64,000 bases of DNA from an uncultured Oscillospiraceae bacterium (lineage in GTDB: Bacteria > Bacillota > Clostridia > Oscillospirales > Oscillospiraceae): NCBI GenBank assembly GCA_934646185.1, contig CAKUEH010000010.1:8986-72985 (forward strand), written 5' to 3'. The notes under the pieces are model-generated. The model saw only the letters and a list, made by a program, of their open reading frames with translations, did no database searches and had not been told where the DNA came from. Positions 18,658-26,269 of this stretch are shown in pieces (the stretch's first letter is position 1; the number at the start of each line of letters is the position of its first letter). The position numbers and the translations under genes were made by a program.

Positions 18658-20013
18658 TCATCCGATCAGCGCGGTCAGCTCCGCCTGCAGCTCGGCCAGC
18701 TTCGCCTCAATGTCGGTACCGGCGACCGCGCACTCTGCAAACTTGTTCTGCAGCGCGCCGCCAACGTCGTTGCCCCAGCACACGTCGATGGCAAGCACGA
18801 TGGTGTCGGCCTTGTTGCACTTGTCGCAGGCCTCGGCCAGCTTCAGCGCCGTGGGATCGCCGGACTCCTGCGCCAGCTTCTGGATGTCGACGTTCTCGTT
18901 GATGGGGTTGCTGGAGGTCTCGAGGAAGTAGCGGGACTGGACCTCTTCGCTCGTCATGTACTTGATGAATTCGAGCGCCAGCTCCTTCTGCGCGTCGCTC
19001 AGATCGTTGGCGACGTACAGGCCGGTGTTCGCGCTGGAAATGGCGACGCTGTTGGGGTAGATGCAGGAAACGAAGTTATCGCTGCCGGCAAACTGGCTCG
19101 CGCCCCAGACGCCGTTGATGAACACGGCGGAAAGGCCGTTGTTGAAATCGGCGGCGAAGTCGTTCGCGTTGACGGAGGAGTTGGCAGAGCCGTTCTGCTG
19201 GTCAAGCGTGGCGACCGTGCGGAACGCGTCCGCGAATTCCTCGGAGTTGATGGCGTCGGCCGTCAGCGGGCCCTTGAGCATTTCCGCGCCGGCAGGCGTG
19301 GCGGCAAGGGCGGCGTTGAACATGCGGATGGAGCCCTGGCCGGAGCCGTAGGAGTAGTAGCCCATGGCCTCGCCGTTGACACGGACGGTCTCCATCGCGT
19401 CGGCAAAGGCCTCCCAGGTGGTCCACTCTTCGGGCATCGTCGCGCCGGTGGCCTCGAGCACGTCGGTGTTGACCCACATGCCGATGCTGGCCAGGCCGAT
19501 GGAGACGGTGTAGATCTTGCCGTCGACCTGATTCTGCTCATAGTTTGCGCCGACCTGCGCTTCCAGGCCGTTCTCATCGATGTAGGGCTTGAGATCCATC
19601 AGCAGGTTCTGGGCGATGGCGCCCTCGAGCTTGACGCTGCCCGCGCAGTCCATCATGTCCGGCACTCTGCCGCTGGCCAGCTCGCTGGAATAAAGGCCCG
19701 TCAGATCCTCGATCGCGATCGGCTCAAAGCGGACGGGGCCGTCGGCATGCGCGTCTGCAAATTCCTGATAGATCTCACGCATCACGACCGCGGGATACCA
19801 CGTCGCTTCGTCGTGCCAGTAGGCGTGATAGAATTCCAGCACTTCCTGCTCGGCGGGTGCGTCCGCGGCAGGCGTTTCGTCCGTGGTCGTCTCGGCAGCG
19901 GCGGGTTCATTTGTCGAAGGTTCTGCCGCAGGCGTCTCCTGCCTGGCGCAGCCGGCCATCAGCGCGCAAAGCATCGCAAGCGCCAGAAGCAGAGCAAATA
20001 CTCTTTTCATCAT
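18658..20013 (-). CDS. Extracellular carbohydrate-binding lipoprotein of the ABC transporter
   Basis: 451 residues. MMKRVFALLLALAMLCALMA ends at lipobox Cys22, followed by a Glu/Ala/Thr-Pro linker (about 25-55) that tethers the domain to the membrane. The core is a family-1 sugar-binding fold; GYYSYGSGQGSIRMFNAALA and FINGVWGASQF are typical hinge and pocket regions. It is the first gene of the locus, with its own promoter and a GAGGAG site before the ATG at 20013. The open frame continues upstream, but without a signal sequence at its start. It is the best candidate for the ligand-delivering subunit for the two permeases. Confidence 0.92.
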   Translation of the reverse strand: MMKRVFALLLALAMLCALMAGCARQETPAAEPSTNEPAAAETTTDETPAADAPAEQEVLEFYHAYWHDEATWYPAVVMREIYQEFADAHADGPVRFEPIAIEDLTGLYSSELASGRVPDMMDCAGSVKLEGAIAQNLLMDLKPYIDENGLEAQVGANYEQNQVDGKIYTVSIGLASIGMWVNTDVLEATGATMPEEWTTWEAFADAMETVRVNGEAMGYYSYGSGQGSIRMFNAALAATPAGAEMLKGPLTADAINSEEFADAFRTVATLDQQNGSANSSVNANDFAADFNNGLSAVFINGVWGASQFAGSDNFVSCIYPNSVAISSANTGLYVANDLSDAQKELALEFIKYMTSEEVQSRYFLETSSNPINENVDIQKLAQESGDPTALKLAEACDKCNKADTIVLAIDVCWGNDVGGALQNKFAECAVAGTDIEAKLAELQAELTALIG

Positions 20014-20062
20014 TGGTTCGTTCTCCTCTTTTGTTATTTGCAGGTATTTCTGCACGATACAT

Positions 20063-20091
20063 ATTCTACACGCTTTTGCCCGCCGTCTCAA
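20063..20091 (-). promoter_or_regulatory. Predicted sigma-A promoter of the glycan locus
   Basis: On the minus strand TTGAGA (20091-20086) and TAGAAT (20068-20063) are spaced by 17 bases. The leader before the binding-protein ATG is about 45 bases. The divergent esterase promoter is about 200 bases away. Together with the intergenic DNA 20092-20296, in which I saw no gene, this is where a regulator of both units could bind. Confidence 0.65.
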
Positions 20092-20296
20092 TGGACGGCG
20101 TTGCGATGCGCTTGTGTTTTGTTTTGTCCCTGCGCCGCGCGCGCCGTTTTTTCGCATCCGGCGCGTCCGGATTTCCAAAGATTATTTACCTTTCTGGACT
20201 TTGTTTTCCTTCCGCCCCGCAGCGGCGCAAAAACAGGACAATATTTTGAAATCCGGGACTGCATTTGCCGCTTGCCCGTTTTGCCGCCCCGCCCGA

Positions 20297-20325
20297 TTGA
20301 AACGCCCCCGGCGGCGCGCTATACT
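20297..20325 (+). promoter_or_regulatory. Predicted sigma-A promoter of the esterase gene
   Basis: TTGAAA (20297-20302) and TATACT (20320-20325) are separated by 17 bases. An AAAGGAGG site at 20341-20348 leads to the GTG start at 20358. Confidence 0.7.
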
Positions 20326-20357
20326 GGCCGCAGCAACGTTAAAGGAGGATATTATCC

Positions 20358-21215
20358 GTGAAACAGCATCTGCAGATCACGCTCGACCATGAGCCGCTCG
20401 CCTGGATCAACGGCGTCGTCTATTCCAACCGTCCCGCCTGGTACAATGTGACAGCGCGTGCGCTGCACATGGATCTGATCGTTCCGAAGGAGCGGCCGCA
20501 CCATGCGCCGCAGCCGGCGGTTTTGTTCCTGTGCGGCGGCGCGTATATGGTCATGGACCGCTCGATCTGGCTGCCGGAGCTGATGACGCTCGCCCGCGCG
20601 GGCTATACCGTCGCCAGCATGGAATACCGCACGAGCAACGAAGCCGCCTTCCCCGCCGCGCTGGAGGATGTGAAGACCGCCGTCCGCTTCCTGCGCGCGC
20701 ACGCGGAGGAATACTGCGTCGACCCGGCCCGCATCTTCCTCATGGGCGAATCCGCGGGCGGCACGCTCGCCTGCCTCGGCGGCGTCACGGCCGGGATCGC
20801 CGAATTCGACCGGGGCGACTGGCCGGAGCAGAGCAGCGCGGTACAGGGCGTCGTCGACTTTTACGGGCTGACCGATCTGGAGCACGCGCCGTGCGTCACC
20901 GGCCCCGGCGCGCTTGCGGACTGGACCGTTCCCGCGTTTCTGGGCGCGTACGCGCCCGCCGGAGCCGCGGCGCGCGCCAGCGCCATCCGGTATATCAGCC
21001 GCAGCGCGCCGCCGTTTTTCATCGTCCACGGCAGCGCCGACCCGCTGGTGCCCATTGCGCAGAGCGAGCGGTTTTACGAGCTGCTGATCCAGAATGGCGT
21101 GGACGCCGAATACTATATTCTCGACGGCGGCAGCCACGGCACCGGCGAATTTTATCAATCCAACATCATGGATCGCGTGACCGCCTTCCTCGATCGGATC
21201 TCCCGCGGCGAATGA
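20358..21215 (+). CDS. Alpha/beta-hydrolase fold esterase
   Basis: 285 residues, no signal peptide, GTG start after a strong AAAGGAGG. The oxyanion-hole motif appears as FLCGGAYMV (about 56-64, an HGGA-like variant with Cys in place of His). The nucleophile elbow is GESAGG (about 132-137). Acid and base residues fall in HGSADPLVP (about 224-232) and DGGSHGTGE (about 257-265). This is the BD-FAE or hormone-sensitive-lipase-like group, often carbohydrate esterases. Divergent orientation from the glycan locus suggests removal of acetyl groups from imported saccharides, as inference only. Confidence 0.85.
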   Translation: MKQHLQITLDHEPLAWINGVVYSNRPAWYNVTARALHMDLIVPKERPHHAPQPAVLFLCGGAYMVMDRSIWLPELMTLARAGYTVASMEYRTSNEAAFPAALEDVKTAVRFLRAHAEEYCVDPARIFLMGESAGGTLACLGGVTAGIAEFDRGDWPEQSSAVQGVVDFYGLTDLEHAPCVTGPGALADWTVPAFLGAYAPAGAAARASAIRYISRSAPPFFIVHGSADPLVPIAQSERFYELLIQNGVDAEYYILDGGSHGTGEFYQSNIMDRVTAFLDRISRGE

Positions 21216-21260
21216 CGCCGCGCCTTCCGCGAAAAACGTCCCGCTTTTCTCTGCGCGCGC

Positions 21261-21288
21261 TTGACATTTGAAAATATGCGGGTATACT
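21261..21288 (+). promoter_or_regulatory. Predicted promoter of the TetR-family gene
   Basis: TTGACA (21261-21266) and TATACT (21283-21288) with a 16-base spacer. The transcription start should fall inside the palindrome that begins at 21290, a classic arrangement for autorepression. Confidence 0.75.
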
Positions 21289-21289
21289 A

Positions 21290-21309
21290 TAACTAACGAC
21301 CATTAGTTA
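21290..21309. promoter_or_regulatory. Palindromic operator of the TetR-family regulator
   Basis: TAACTAA-CGACCA-TTAGTTA is a perfect 7-base inverted repeat with a six-base centre. It starts two bases after the -10 box and ends 15 bases before the regulator's ATG. Size and position fit a TetR dimer site. Confidence 0.7.
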
Positions 21310-21324
21310 CCGAGGAGAGCGGCA

Positions 21325-21954
21325 ATGAGGCAGGAGGATACCAAGCAGAGGATTCTGGACAAAGCGCTGGAGCTGTTTTCCGCGCAGGGCTACGACGCCG
21401 TCAGCATGGGGCAGATCGCGGGCGCGGTGGGCATCAAGGCGCCGTCGCTTTACAATCATTTCCCCGGCAAGCAGGCCATTTTCGACGCGCTCGTGGCTTC
21501 CACCGCCGCGCAGTATGAGGCGGACACCGACAAGCTCGACATCCACGTGCAGAACGCGGCGCGGGATATTCCCGTTTTCACAGAGATCACCGAGGATGCG
21601 CTCTTCGAAAAGGTGCGGCAGATCTTCGAATATTCCCTGCACAACGAGACCATCAGCCGCTTCCGCCGCATGATGACCATCGAGCAGTTCCGCTCGCCGG
21701 AGCTGGCCGCGCTGTATTCCGCGCGGTATGTGGAGCGGGTCGTGCGCTATCACGCCGGGATCTTCCGCGCGCTGATCGCAGCCGGGGAAATCGCGGCGGA
21801 GGATCCGGAGGCGCTGGCCATGCTGTATGTCGCGCCCGTGCTGACGCTCATCGGCGTCTGCGACCGGCAGCCGGAGCGGGAGGACGAATGCCTGCAGAAG
21901 CTCCGGGCCCATGTCCGGCTCTTTTTCCGTATGGTCCACAGCGGCAGAAGCTAA
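21325..21954 (+). CDS. TetR/AcrR family transcriptional regulator
   Basis: 209 residues. The N-terminal helix-turn-helix is clear: MGQIAGAVGIKAPSLYNHFP (about 32-51), with recognition helix PSLYNHF. The remainder is an alpha-helical ligand-binding domain that cannot be assigned to an inducer. GAGGAGAG precedes the ATG. The operator overlapping its promoter suggests autoregulation. The downstream gene is a small membrane protein, which may be the regulated target since the spacing is only 156 bases. Confidence 0.92.
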   Translation: MRQEDTKQRILDKALELFSAQGYDAVSMGQIAGAVGIKAPSLYNHFPGKQAIFDALVASTAAQYEADTDKLDIHVQNAARDIPVFTEITEDALFEKVRQIFEYSLHNETISRFRRMMTIEQFRSPELAALYSARYVERVVRYHAGIFRALIAAGEIAAEDPEALAMLYVAPVLTLIGVCDRQPEREDECLQKLRAHVRLFFRMVHSGRS

Positions 21955-21984
21955 GCGCATCCCCGATCAGCCAGACGCAAAGAC

Positions 21985-22020
21985 GCAGCGCTGACCACGC
22001 TTTTTCGTGGCCGGCGCTGC
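21985..22020 (+). terminator. Two-part hairpin after the TetR gene
   Basis: GCAGCGC pairs with GCGCTGC and, inside it, CCACG pairs with CGTGG around a T-rich loop. There is no U tail, so it may be an attenuating hairpin and not a full terminator. Confidence 0.4.
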
Positions 22021-22110
22021 GCTTTCTGCGCCGCGCCGCAGAAAAAATTTTGATTGGCGAAAGCGTCCGGGCCCGTATCCCCGGCGGCATTCGCGGAAAG
22101 GCGGAACATC

Positions 22111-22608
22111 ATGACAAAACGGACCCGGCAATATACCGGCATCCTGGCGGCGCTTGCCGCCTACTACCTCGTTCACGAGGGCGCGCATCTGCTCTATGCT
22201 CTGCTCGCCGGCGTGTTTAAGCAAATCCACTTTATGGGGCTCGGCGTGCAGATCGACGTCTATGCCGAACGCATGACCGATGCGCAGCTCGGCCTGTTCT
22301 GTCTCGTGGGCGCGCTGGCGACCCTCTGCGCGGGATATCTGCTGACGGCGCTTGCAAAGAACATCTGCCGCGCAAAAAGCAAGCTGCTGCGCGCCGTGCT
22401 TTACTATATCACGATCGCCCTCCTGCTGCTCGATCCGCTTTATCTGAGCGTCCTGTGCGGCCTGTTCGGCGGCGGAGATATGAACGGCATCGCCTGGCTC
22501 TTCCCGGAATGGGCGGCGAGATGCCTGTTCGGCGCGCTGCTGCTCATAAACGGGGCGGTCTTCTGGACGCTGGTGCTGCCGGCTTATCGGAAGTCGTTTT
22601 CCGAATAG
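22111..22608 (+). CDS. Small polytopic membrane protein with HExxH motif (M50-like?)
   Basis: 165 residues from the ATG at 22111, which has GGAAAGGCGG before it. About four hydrophobic segments are visible. The first carries HEGAH (about residues 20-24), matching the HExxH zinc motif that M50 site-2 proteases bear in a membrane helix. A later segment has LLLLDPLY followed by GGGDMNGIAW, a possible counterpart of the third-ligand Asp region, but the classical NxxPxxxxDG motif is absent. It could be a minimal intramembrane metalloprotease or an inactive relative. The neighbours are two regulators. No partner substrate is evident. Confidence 0.55.
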   Translation: MTKRTRQYTGILAALAAYYLVHEGAHLLYALLAGVFKQIHFMGLGVQIDVYAERMTDAQLGLFCLVGALATLCAGYLLTALAKNICRAKSKLLRAVLYYITIALLLLDPLYLSVLCGLFGGGDMNGIAWLFPEWAARCLFGALLLINGAVFWTLVLPAYRKSFSE

Positions 22609-22682
22609 GAAAACAGCAAGGAACGTCGAGAAAAGATCCGCCCGGCGCGGTAAAATGCCCTCCTGTAAGGAGTTGAACGCAC

Positions 22683-23567
22683 ATGAACGAACAGGTGCTG
22701 GCCGTCCAGCGGATGCAGGATTACATCGAAGCAAACAAAACGGAGGAGATCAGCCTGTCCGATCTCGCGCGGGCGTCGCTGTTTTCTCCGTGGTACGCCT
22801 ACCGGCTGTTCCGGGATCGTCTGGGCCTGACCCCGGCGGAGTATATCCGCAAATACCGGCTCACACAGGCCGCGGAGCAGCTTCGCGGCGGCGCGGTCAA
22901 AGTCATCGACGCGGCTTACGACGCGGGCTTTTCCAATGTGGACACCTTCACGCGGGCGTTTTGCCGGGAATTCGGGCTCAATCCGGGCGAGTATCGGAAA
23001 CGCCCCGTCCCTGTCCCGTTCTTCATTCCTTACGGTGCAAAATATCGTGAACTGAGAAAGGAGAACATCGACGTGTCCAACATCCAACCGATCTTCATAC
23101 AGGTCGTCCGCAAGCCGGAGCGCCTGTGCATCATCAAGCGCGGCACGCGCGCGGAGGACTATTTCCCCTACTGCGAAGAGGTCAGCTGCAGCGTGTGGGG
23201 CATCCTCATGAGCATGCAGTCGCTCTGCGGCGAACCCGTTTCCATGTGGCTGCCCGAGAAATACAAAAAGCCGAACACCTCCACCTATGTGCAGGGCGTG
23301 GAGGTCGCAACAGACTATGCAGGCATCATTCCCGAGGGCTTTGATACCATCCGTCTGCCCGAAGCCGAATATCTGATGTTCCAGGGCCAGCCCTTCCGCG
23401 AGGAGGATTACTGCGAGGCCATCCGCACCGTGCAGACGGCGATGGACGGCTATGATCCGTCTGTCGTCGGCTATCGCTGGGACGACGAGAACCCGCGCAT
23501 CCAGCTCGAGCCCCGCGGGAAGCGCGGCTATATCGAGCTGCGGGCAGTCAGGAGGCTTCCAGGATGA
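22683..23567 (+). CDS. AraC-family regulator with GyrI-like effector-binding domain
   Basis: 294 residues. Two N-terminal helix-turn-helix motifs are seen: ISLSDLARASLFSPWYAYRL (about 22-41) and VIDAAYDAGFSNVDTFTRAF (about 75-94), the AraC/XylS signature. The C-terminal part (about 135-294) is a GyrI-like or SOUL-like domain that binds small hydrophobic molecules, as in Rob and BmrR. The combination resembles multidrug-response regulators. A TAAAAT box lies about 30 bases before the ATG without a clear -35. The stop codon overlaps the start of a truncated ABC ATPase gene (ATGA), so this regulator probably once controlled an exporter. Confidence 0.9.
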   Translation: MNEQVLAVQRMQDYIEANKTEEISLSDLARASLFSPWYAYRLFRDRLGLTPAEYIRKYRLTQAAEQLRGGAVKVIDAAYDAGFSNVDTFTRAFCREFGLNPGEYRKRPVPVPFFIPYGAKYRELRKENIDVSNIQPIFIQVVRKPERLCIIKRGTRAEDYFPYCEEVSCSVWGILMSMQSLCGEPVSMWLPEKYKKPNTSTYVQGVEVATDYAGIIPEGFDTIRLPEAEYLMFQGQPFREEDYCEAIRTVQTAMDGYDPSVVGYRWDDENPRIQLEPRGKRGYIELRAVRRLPG

Positions 23568-23753
23568 GCGAAGCGATCTTTGCAGCGGGTCTGACGAAAG
23601 CGTATGCGGGGAAAACCGTGGTCGATCATCTGGATCTCTCCGTGAAGCGCGGTAGGCATCCGCACGGGAAGCGTCCTGCTGCCGGTTTGCGTCATGTTCG
23701 GAGCTGCCGCGCTCTGCACACTCCTTGCCGTCCGCTTCTTCCGCTGGGAATAA
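23564..23753 (+). pseudogene. Deletion scar joining an ABC ATPase start to an ABC permease end
   Basis: The ATG at 23564 opens a typical ABC ATPase N-terminus (GLTKAYAGKTVVDHLDLSVK) that stops resembling the family after residue 30, just where the segment leading to Walker A should follow. One base out of frame, positions 23652-23753 encode 33 residues ending VRFFRWE and a stop, the usual hydrophobic C-terminus of an ABC-2 permease. The Walker motifs and most of both genes are missing. A single internal deletion with its junction near 23652 explains this. Coupling to the AraC/GyrI gene marks it as the lost target. Confidence 0.75.
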
Positions 23754-23779
23754 AACGGGGGCGCCGCGGAACTCATACA

Positions 23780-23823
23780 CCCAAAAAGAAAAGCCATCCA
23801 TTCGGATGGCTTTTCTTTTTGGG
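23780..23823. terminator. Bidirectional Rho-independent terminator
   Basis: A perfect 20-bp stem from CCCAAAAAGAAAAGCCATCC with an ATTC loop carries built-in A and T tracts. It closes the AraC and ABC-scar transcript and can also stop minus-strand transcription arriving from the tRNA. Confidence 0.9.
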
Positions 23824-23856
23824 TTGTCAGAACACTATGGACCAACAGCCAAAAAC

Positions 23857-23889
23857 AAAATTGTGACCCAGCGGAGCGGTCACGATTTT
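23857..23889 (-). terminator. Probable terminator of the tRNA-Gly transcript
   Basis: On the minus strand GTGACC and GGTCAC pair, extended by an A/T stem with one mismatch, and are followed by TTTTGTTTTT. It lies about 75 bases after the tRNA 3' end. Confidence 0.65.
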
Positions 23890-23900
23890 GAACGAAGAAA

Positions 23901-23954
23901 GACCTTTGCTGTCGAGGTGGACGCGCTTGCGCGGTCACCTGACATCCAAAGGTC
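23901..23954 (-). other. Long structured hairpin 3' of tRNA-Gly
   Basis: On the minus strand GACCTTTG pairs with CAAAGGTC, TGTC with GACA, AGGTG with CACCT and GCGC with GCGC, giving a nested hairpin of about 54 bases. It begins ten bases after the encoded CCA. It may guide 3' processing, act as a first terminator, or be a small structured RNA. Confidence 0.55.
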
Positions 23955-23963
23955 ATTTCTGAG

Positions 23964-24037
23964 TGGAGCAGGGTACGGGAGTCGAACCCGCCTCCGCGGC
24001 TTGGGAAGCCGCTGTACTACCGATGTACGAACCCTGC
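23964..24037 (-). tRNA. tRNA-Gly (anticodon CCC)
   Basis: The minus strand folds as a cloverleaf. The acceptor stem is GCAGGGT with ACCCTGC, the anticodon arm is GCGGC-TTCCCAA-GCCGC, and the T loop is TTCGACT. The discriminator is T, followed by an encoded CCA (plus-strand TGG at 23964-23966). The D arm is short. Anticodon CCC reads GGG glycine codons. No other RNA gene adjoins it. Two hairpins follow on its 3' side. Confidence 0.92.
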
Positions 24038-24103
24038 GTATCTAGTTCTTGGGTATCATATCATCTTTTTTTCAAAAATGCAACCGTTTTCTGGCGGAAA
24101 CGG

Positions 24104-24131
24104 AAAACCGGGCCTCCGGAGGGAGGCCCGG
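24104..24131 (-). terminator. Rho-independent terminator of metG
   Basis: A 10-bp stem, CCGGGCCTCC and its complement, with a four-base loop is followed on the minus strand by TTTTCCG. It starts nine bases beyond the metG stop codon. Confidence 0.85.
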
Positions 24132-24139
24132 CAGGAAAA

Positions 24140-26113
24140 TCAGCAGAGCTTTGCGCCAGCGGGGATGGCGTCGTTCAGCATGAGAAGGTTCAGCTTTTCC
24201 TCGCCCTTTTCCTTGTGGACGGCGGACAGGAGCATGCCGCACGATTCCTGGCCCATCATTTTTCTGGGCGGCAGGTTGATGATCGCGGCGAGCGTCTTGC
24301 CGACGAGCGCTTCCGGCTCGTAGAATTTCGCGATGCCGGAGAGGATCTGGCGATCCGTGCCGGTGCCGTCGTCGAGCGTGAAGCGCAGGAGCTTGTCGGA
24401 CTTCTTCACGCGCTCGCAGGCCTTGACCTTGACGGCGCGGAGGTCGGACTTGCAGAAGGTGTCGAAGTCGACCTTTTCTTCCAGCTGCGGCTCGACCTCA
24501 ACGGCGGGCAGGAGGGCCTTTTTCTGCTCGGCCTCGAGCTCCTCCAGCTCGGCAAGGGCCTTGGCCGCGTCGATACGGGGGAAGATGGCCTCGCCCTTGT
24601 GGACGGACGCAGTCTGCGGCAGCGCGCCCCAGACGTTGGCCTTGTCCCAGGTCTGGACGGATGCGTCCGCGCCGATCTGCGCGAAGATCTTCTCGCAGGA
24701 GGCCGGGATGAACGGCAGCAGGAGCGTCGTGCAGATGCGGATGGTCTCGAGCAGGTTATACATGACAGAGGCAAGGCGCGGCTTGTTCGCCTCGTCCTTT
24801 GCCAGCGCCCATGGCATGGTCTCGTCGATATACTTGTTCGCGCGCTGGATGCACTTGAAGATCTCGTCCAGCCCGTTCTGGAACTGGAATTTCTCCATCT
24901 GCACCTCATAGCGGTCACGCAGGCCGGAGAGCATGGAGATCAGGCTCTCGTCGACCTCGCCCGCCTGCCGCGCTTCGGGGAGCGTTCCGCCGAAGTATTT
25001 TTCGACCATCGCCGTCGTGCGGGAGACGAGGTTTCCAAGATCGTTGGCCAGATCGATGTTGATGGTGTTGATGAGCAGCTCGTTGGAGAAATTACCGTCG
25101 GAGCCGAAGGGGAACGTGCGCAGCAGGAAGAAGCGCAGCGCGTCGACGCCGAATTTCTCCGCCAGAATGTAGGGGTCTACGACGTTGCCCTTGGATTTGG
25201 ACATCTTGCCGCCGTCCATGACGAGCCAGCCGTGGCCGTAGACGTGCTTCGGAAGCGGCATGCCCATGCTCATGAGCATGGCCGGCCAGATGATGGAGTG
25301 GAAGCGGACGATCTCCTTGCCGACGAAGTGGACATCCGCGGGCCAGTATTTCTCGTAATCGTGGTATTTTTCATTCATGAAGCCGAGCGCCGTGGTATAG
25401 TTGAACAGCGCGTCGACCCAGACGTAGACCACGTGGCCCGGATCAAAATCGACCGGCACGCCCCAGGTGAAGCTGGTGCGGGAGACGCAGAGGTCTTCGA
25501 GGCCCGGATCGATGAAGTTGTTGACCATTTCGTTGACGCGGGACTTCGGCTGCAGATAGTCCGTCGTCGTCAGCAGCTCGCGCACGCGGCCGGCGTATTT
25601 GGACAGGCGGAAGAAATAGGCCTCCTCCGACGCATCGTGGACCTCGCGGCCACAGTCGGGGCACTTGCCGTCCACGAGCTGGCTCTCCGTCCAGAAGCTC
25701 TCGCAGGGCGTGCAGTATTTGCCCTTGTATTCGCCCTTATAGATATCGCCGTTTTCATACATCTTCCGGAAGATCTTCTGGATGGCCTCCACATGGTAAT
25801 CGTCCGTGGTGCGGATGAAGCGGTCGTTGGAGATATTCATGAGCTTCCACAGATCGAGAATGCCCTTCGGCCCGGCGACGATGTTGTCGACAAACTGCTG
25901 CGGCGTGACGCCGGCGGCCTTCGCCTTGTCCTCGATCTTCTGGCCGTGCTCGTCCGTGCCGGTCAGGAACATGACGTCGCAGCCCTGCAGACGCTTGTAG
26001 CGCGCCATGGCGTCGGTCGCAACGGTGCAGTAGGTATGGCCGATGTGGAGCTTATCCGACGGATAATAGATCGGCGTGGTGATATAAAACGGTTTTTTGC
26101 ATGCTTGGCACAT
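24140..26113 (-). CDS. metG: Methionyl-tRNA synthetase
   Basis: Charges tRNA-Met in the cytoplasm. The 657-residue product has the class I motif HIGH (about 22-25), a zinc-type Cys cluster including CPDC (about 145-148), and KMSKSKGN (about 300-307), then the anticodon-binding helical domain and a C-terminal EMAP/Trbp111-like tRNA-binding domain (about 550-657, DLRAVKVKACERVKKSDKLL). Length and domain order match the longer bacterial form. The gene is monocistronic between a terminator and its own promoter. No T-box leader fits in the short gap before it. Confidence 0.97.
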   Translation of the reverse strand: MCQACKKPFYITTPIYYPSDKLHIGHTYCTVATDAMARYKRLQGCDVMFLTGTDEHGQKIEDKAKAAGVTPQQFVDNIVAGPKGILDLWKLMNISNDRFIRTTDDYHVEAIQKIFRKMYENGDIYKGEYKGKYCTPCESFWTESQLVDGKCPDCGREVHDASEEAYFFRLSKYAGRVRELLTTTDYLQPKSRVNEMVNNFIDPGLEDLCVSRTSFTWGVPVDFDPGHVVYVWVDALFNYTTALGFMNEKYHDYEKYWPADVHFVGKEIVRFHSIIWPAMLMSMGMPLPKHVYGHGWLVMDGGKMSKSKGNVVDPYILAEKFGVDALRFFLLRTFPFGSDGNFSNELLINTINIDLANDLGNLVSRTTAMVEKYFGGTLPEARQAGEVDESLISMLSGLRDRYEVQMEKFQFQNGLDEIFKCIQRANKYIDETMPWALAKDEANKPRLASVMYNLLETIRICTTLLLPFIPASCEKIFAQIGADASVQTWDKANVWGALPQTASVHKGEAIFPRIDAAKALAELEELEAEQKKALLPAVEVEPQLEEKVDFDTFCKSDLRAVKVKACERVKKSDKLLRFTLDDGTGTDRQILSGIAKFYEPEALVGKTLAAIINLPPRKMMGQESCGMLLSAVHKEKGEEKLNLLMLNDAIPAGAKLC

Positions 26114-26165
26114 AATCTTTCCTCTTTTCCGCCCGCTCCGAATGAAAGAGGGGCTGTTACGTTAT

Positions 26166-26194
26166 ACTGTATCCGGTTTCTATATTTTTGTCAA
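26166..26194 (-). promoter_or_regulatory. Predicted promoter of metG
   Basis: On the minus strand TTGACA (26194-26189) and TACAGT (26171-26166) are 17 bases apart. The leader is about 45 bases, too short for a T-box riboswitch. The -35 is perfect and the -10 moderate. Confidence 0.55.
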
Positions 26195-26210
26195 CGCTGT
26201 TGCGAAATAT

Positions 26211-26239
26211 TTGACAGCCGTGGTATACTGAACTATAAC
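26211..26239 (+). promoter_or_regulatory. Predicted promoter of the DUF2156-GNAT-DnaD-DnaC operon
   Basis: TTGACA (26211-26216) and TATAAC (26234-26239) have a 17-base spacer. A second -10-like TATACT at 26224 could pair with TTGCGA at about 26200. It diverges from the metG promoter. Confidence 0.7.
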
Positions 26240-26269
26240 TTGAAATACAGACAGGAGTCCCGATTTTTT

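Noticed and set aside
26114..26210. T-box leader for metG
   Set aside because: The predicted transcript leader is only about 45 bases, too short for a T-box, and no T-box sequence was seen.
23963..26269. Long upstream extension of the DUF2156 gene
   Set aside because: It reads through the tRNA-Gly gene and the antisense strand of metG. A promoter and ribosome site place the true start at 26270.
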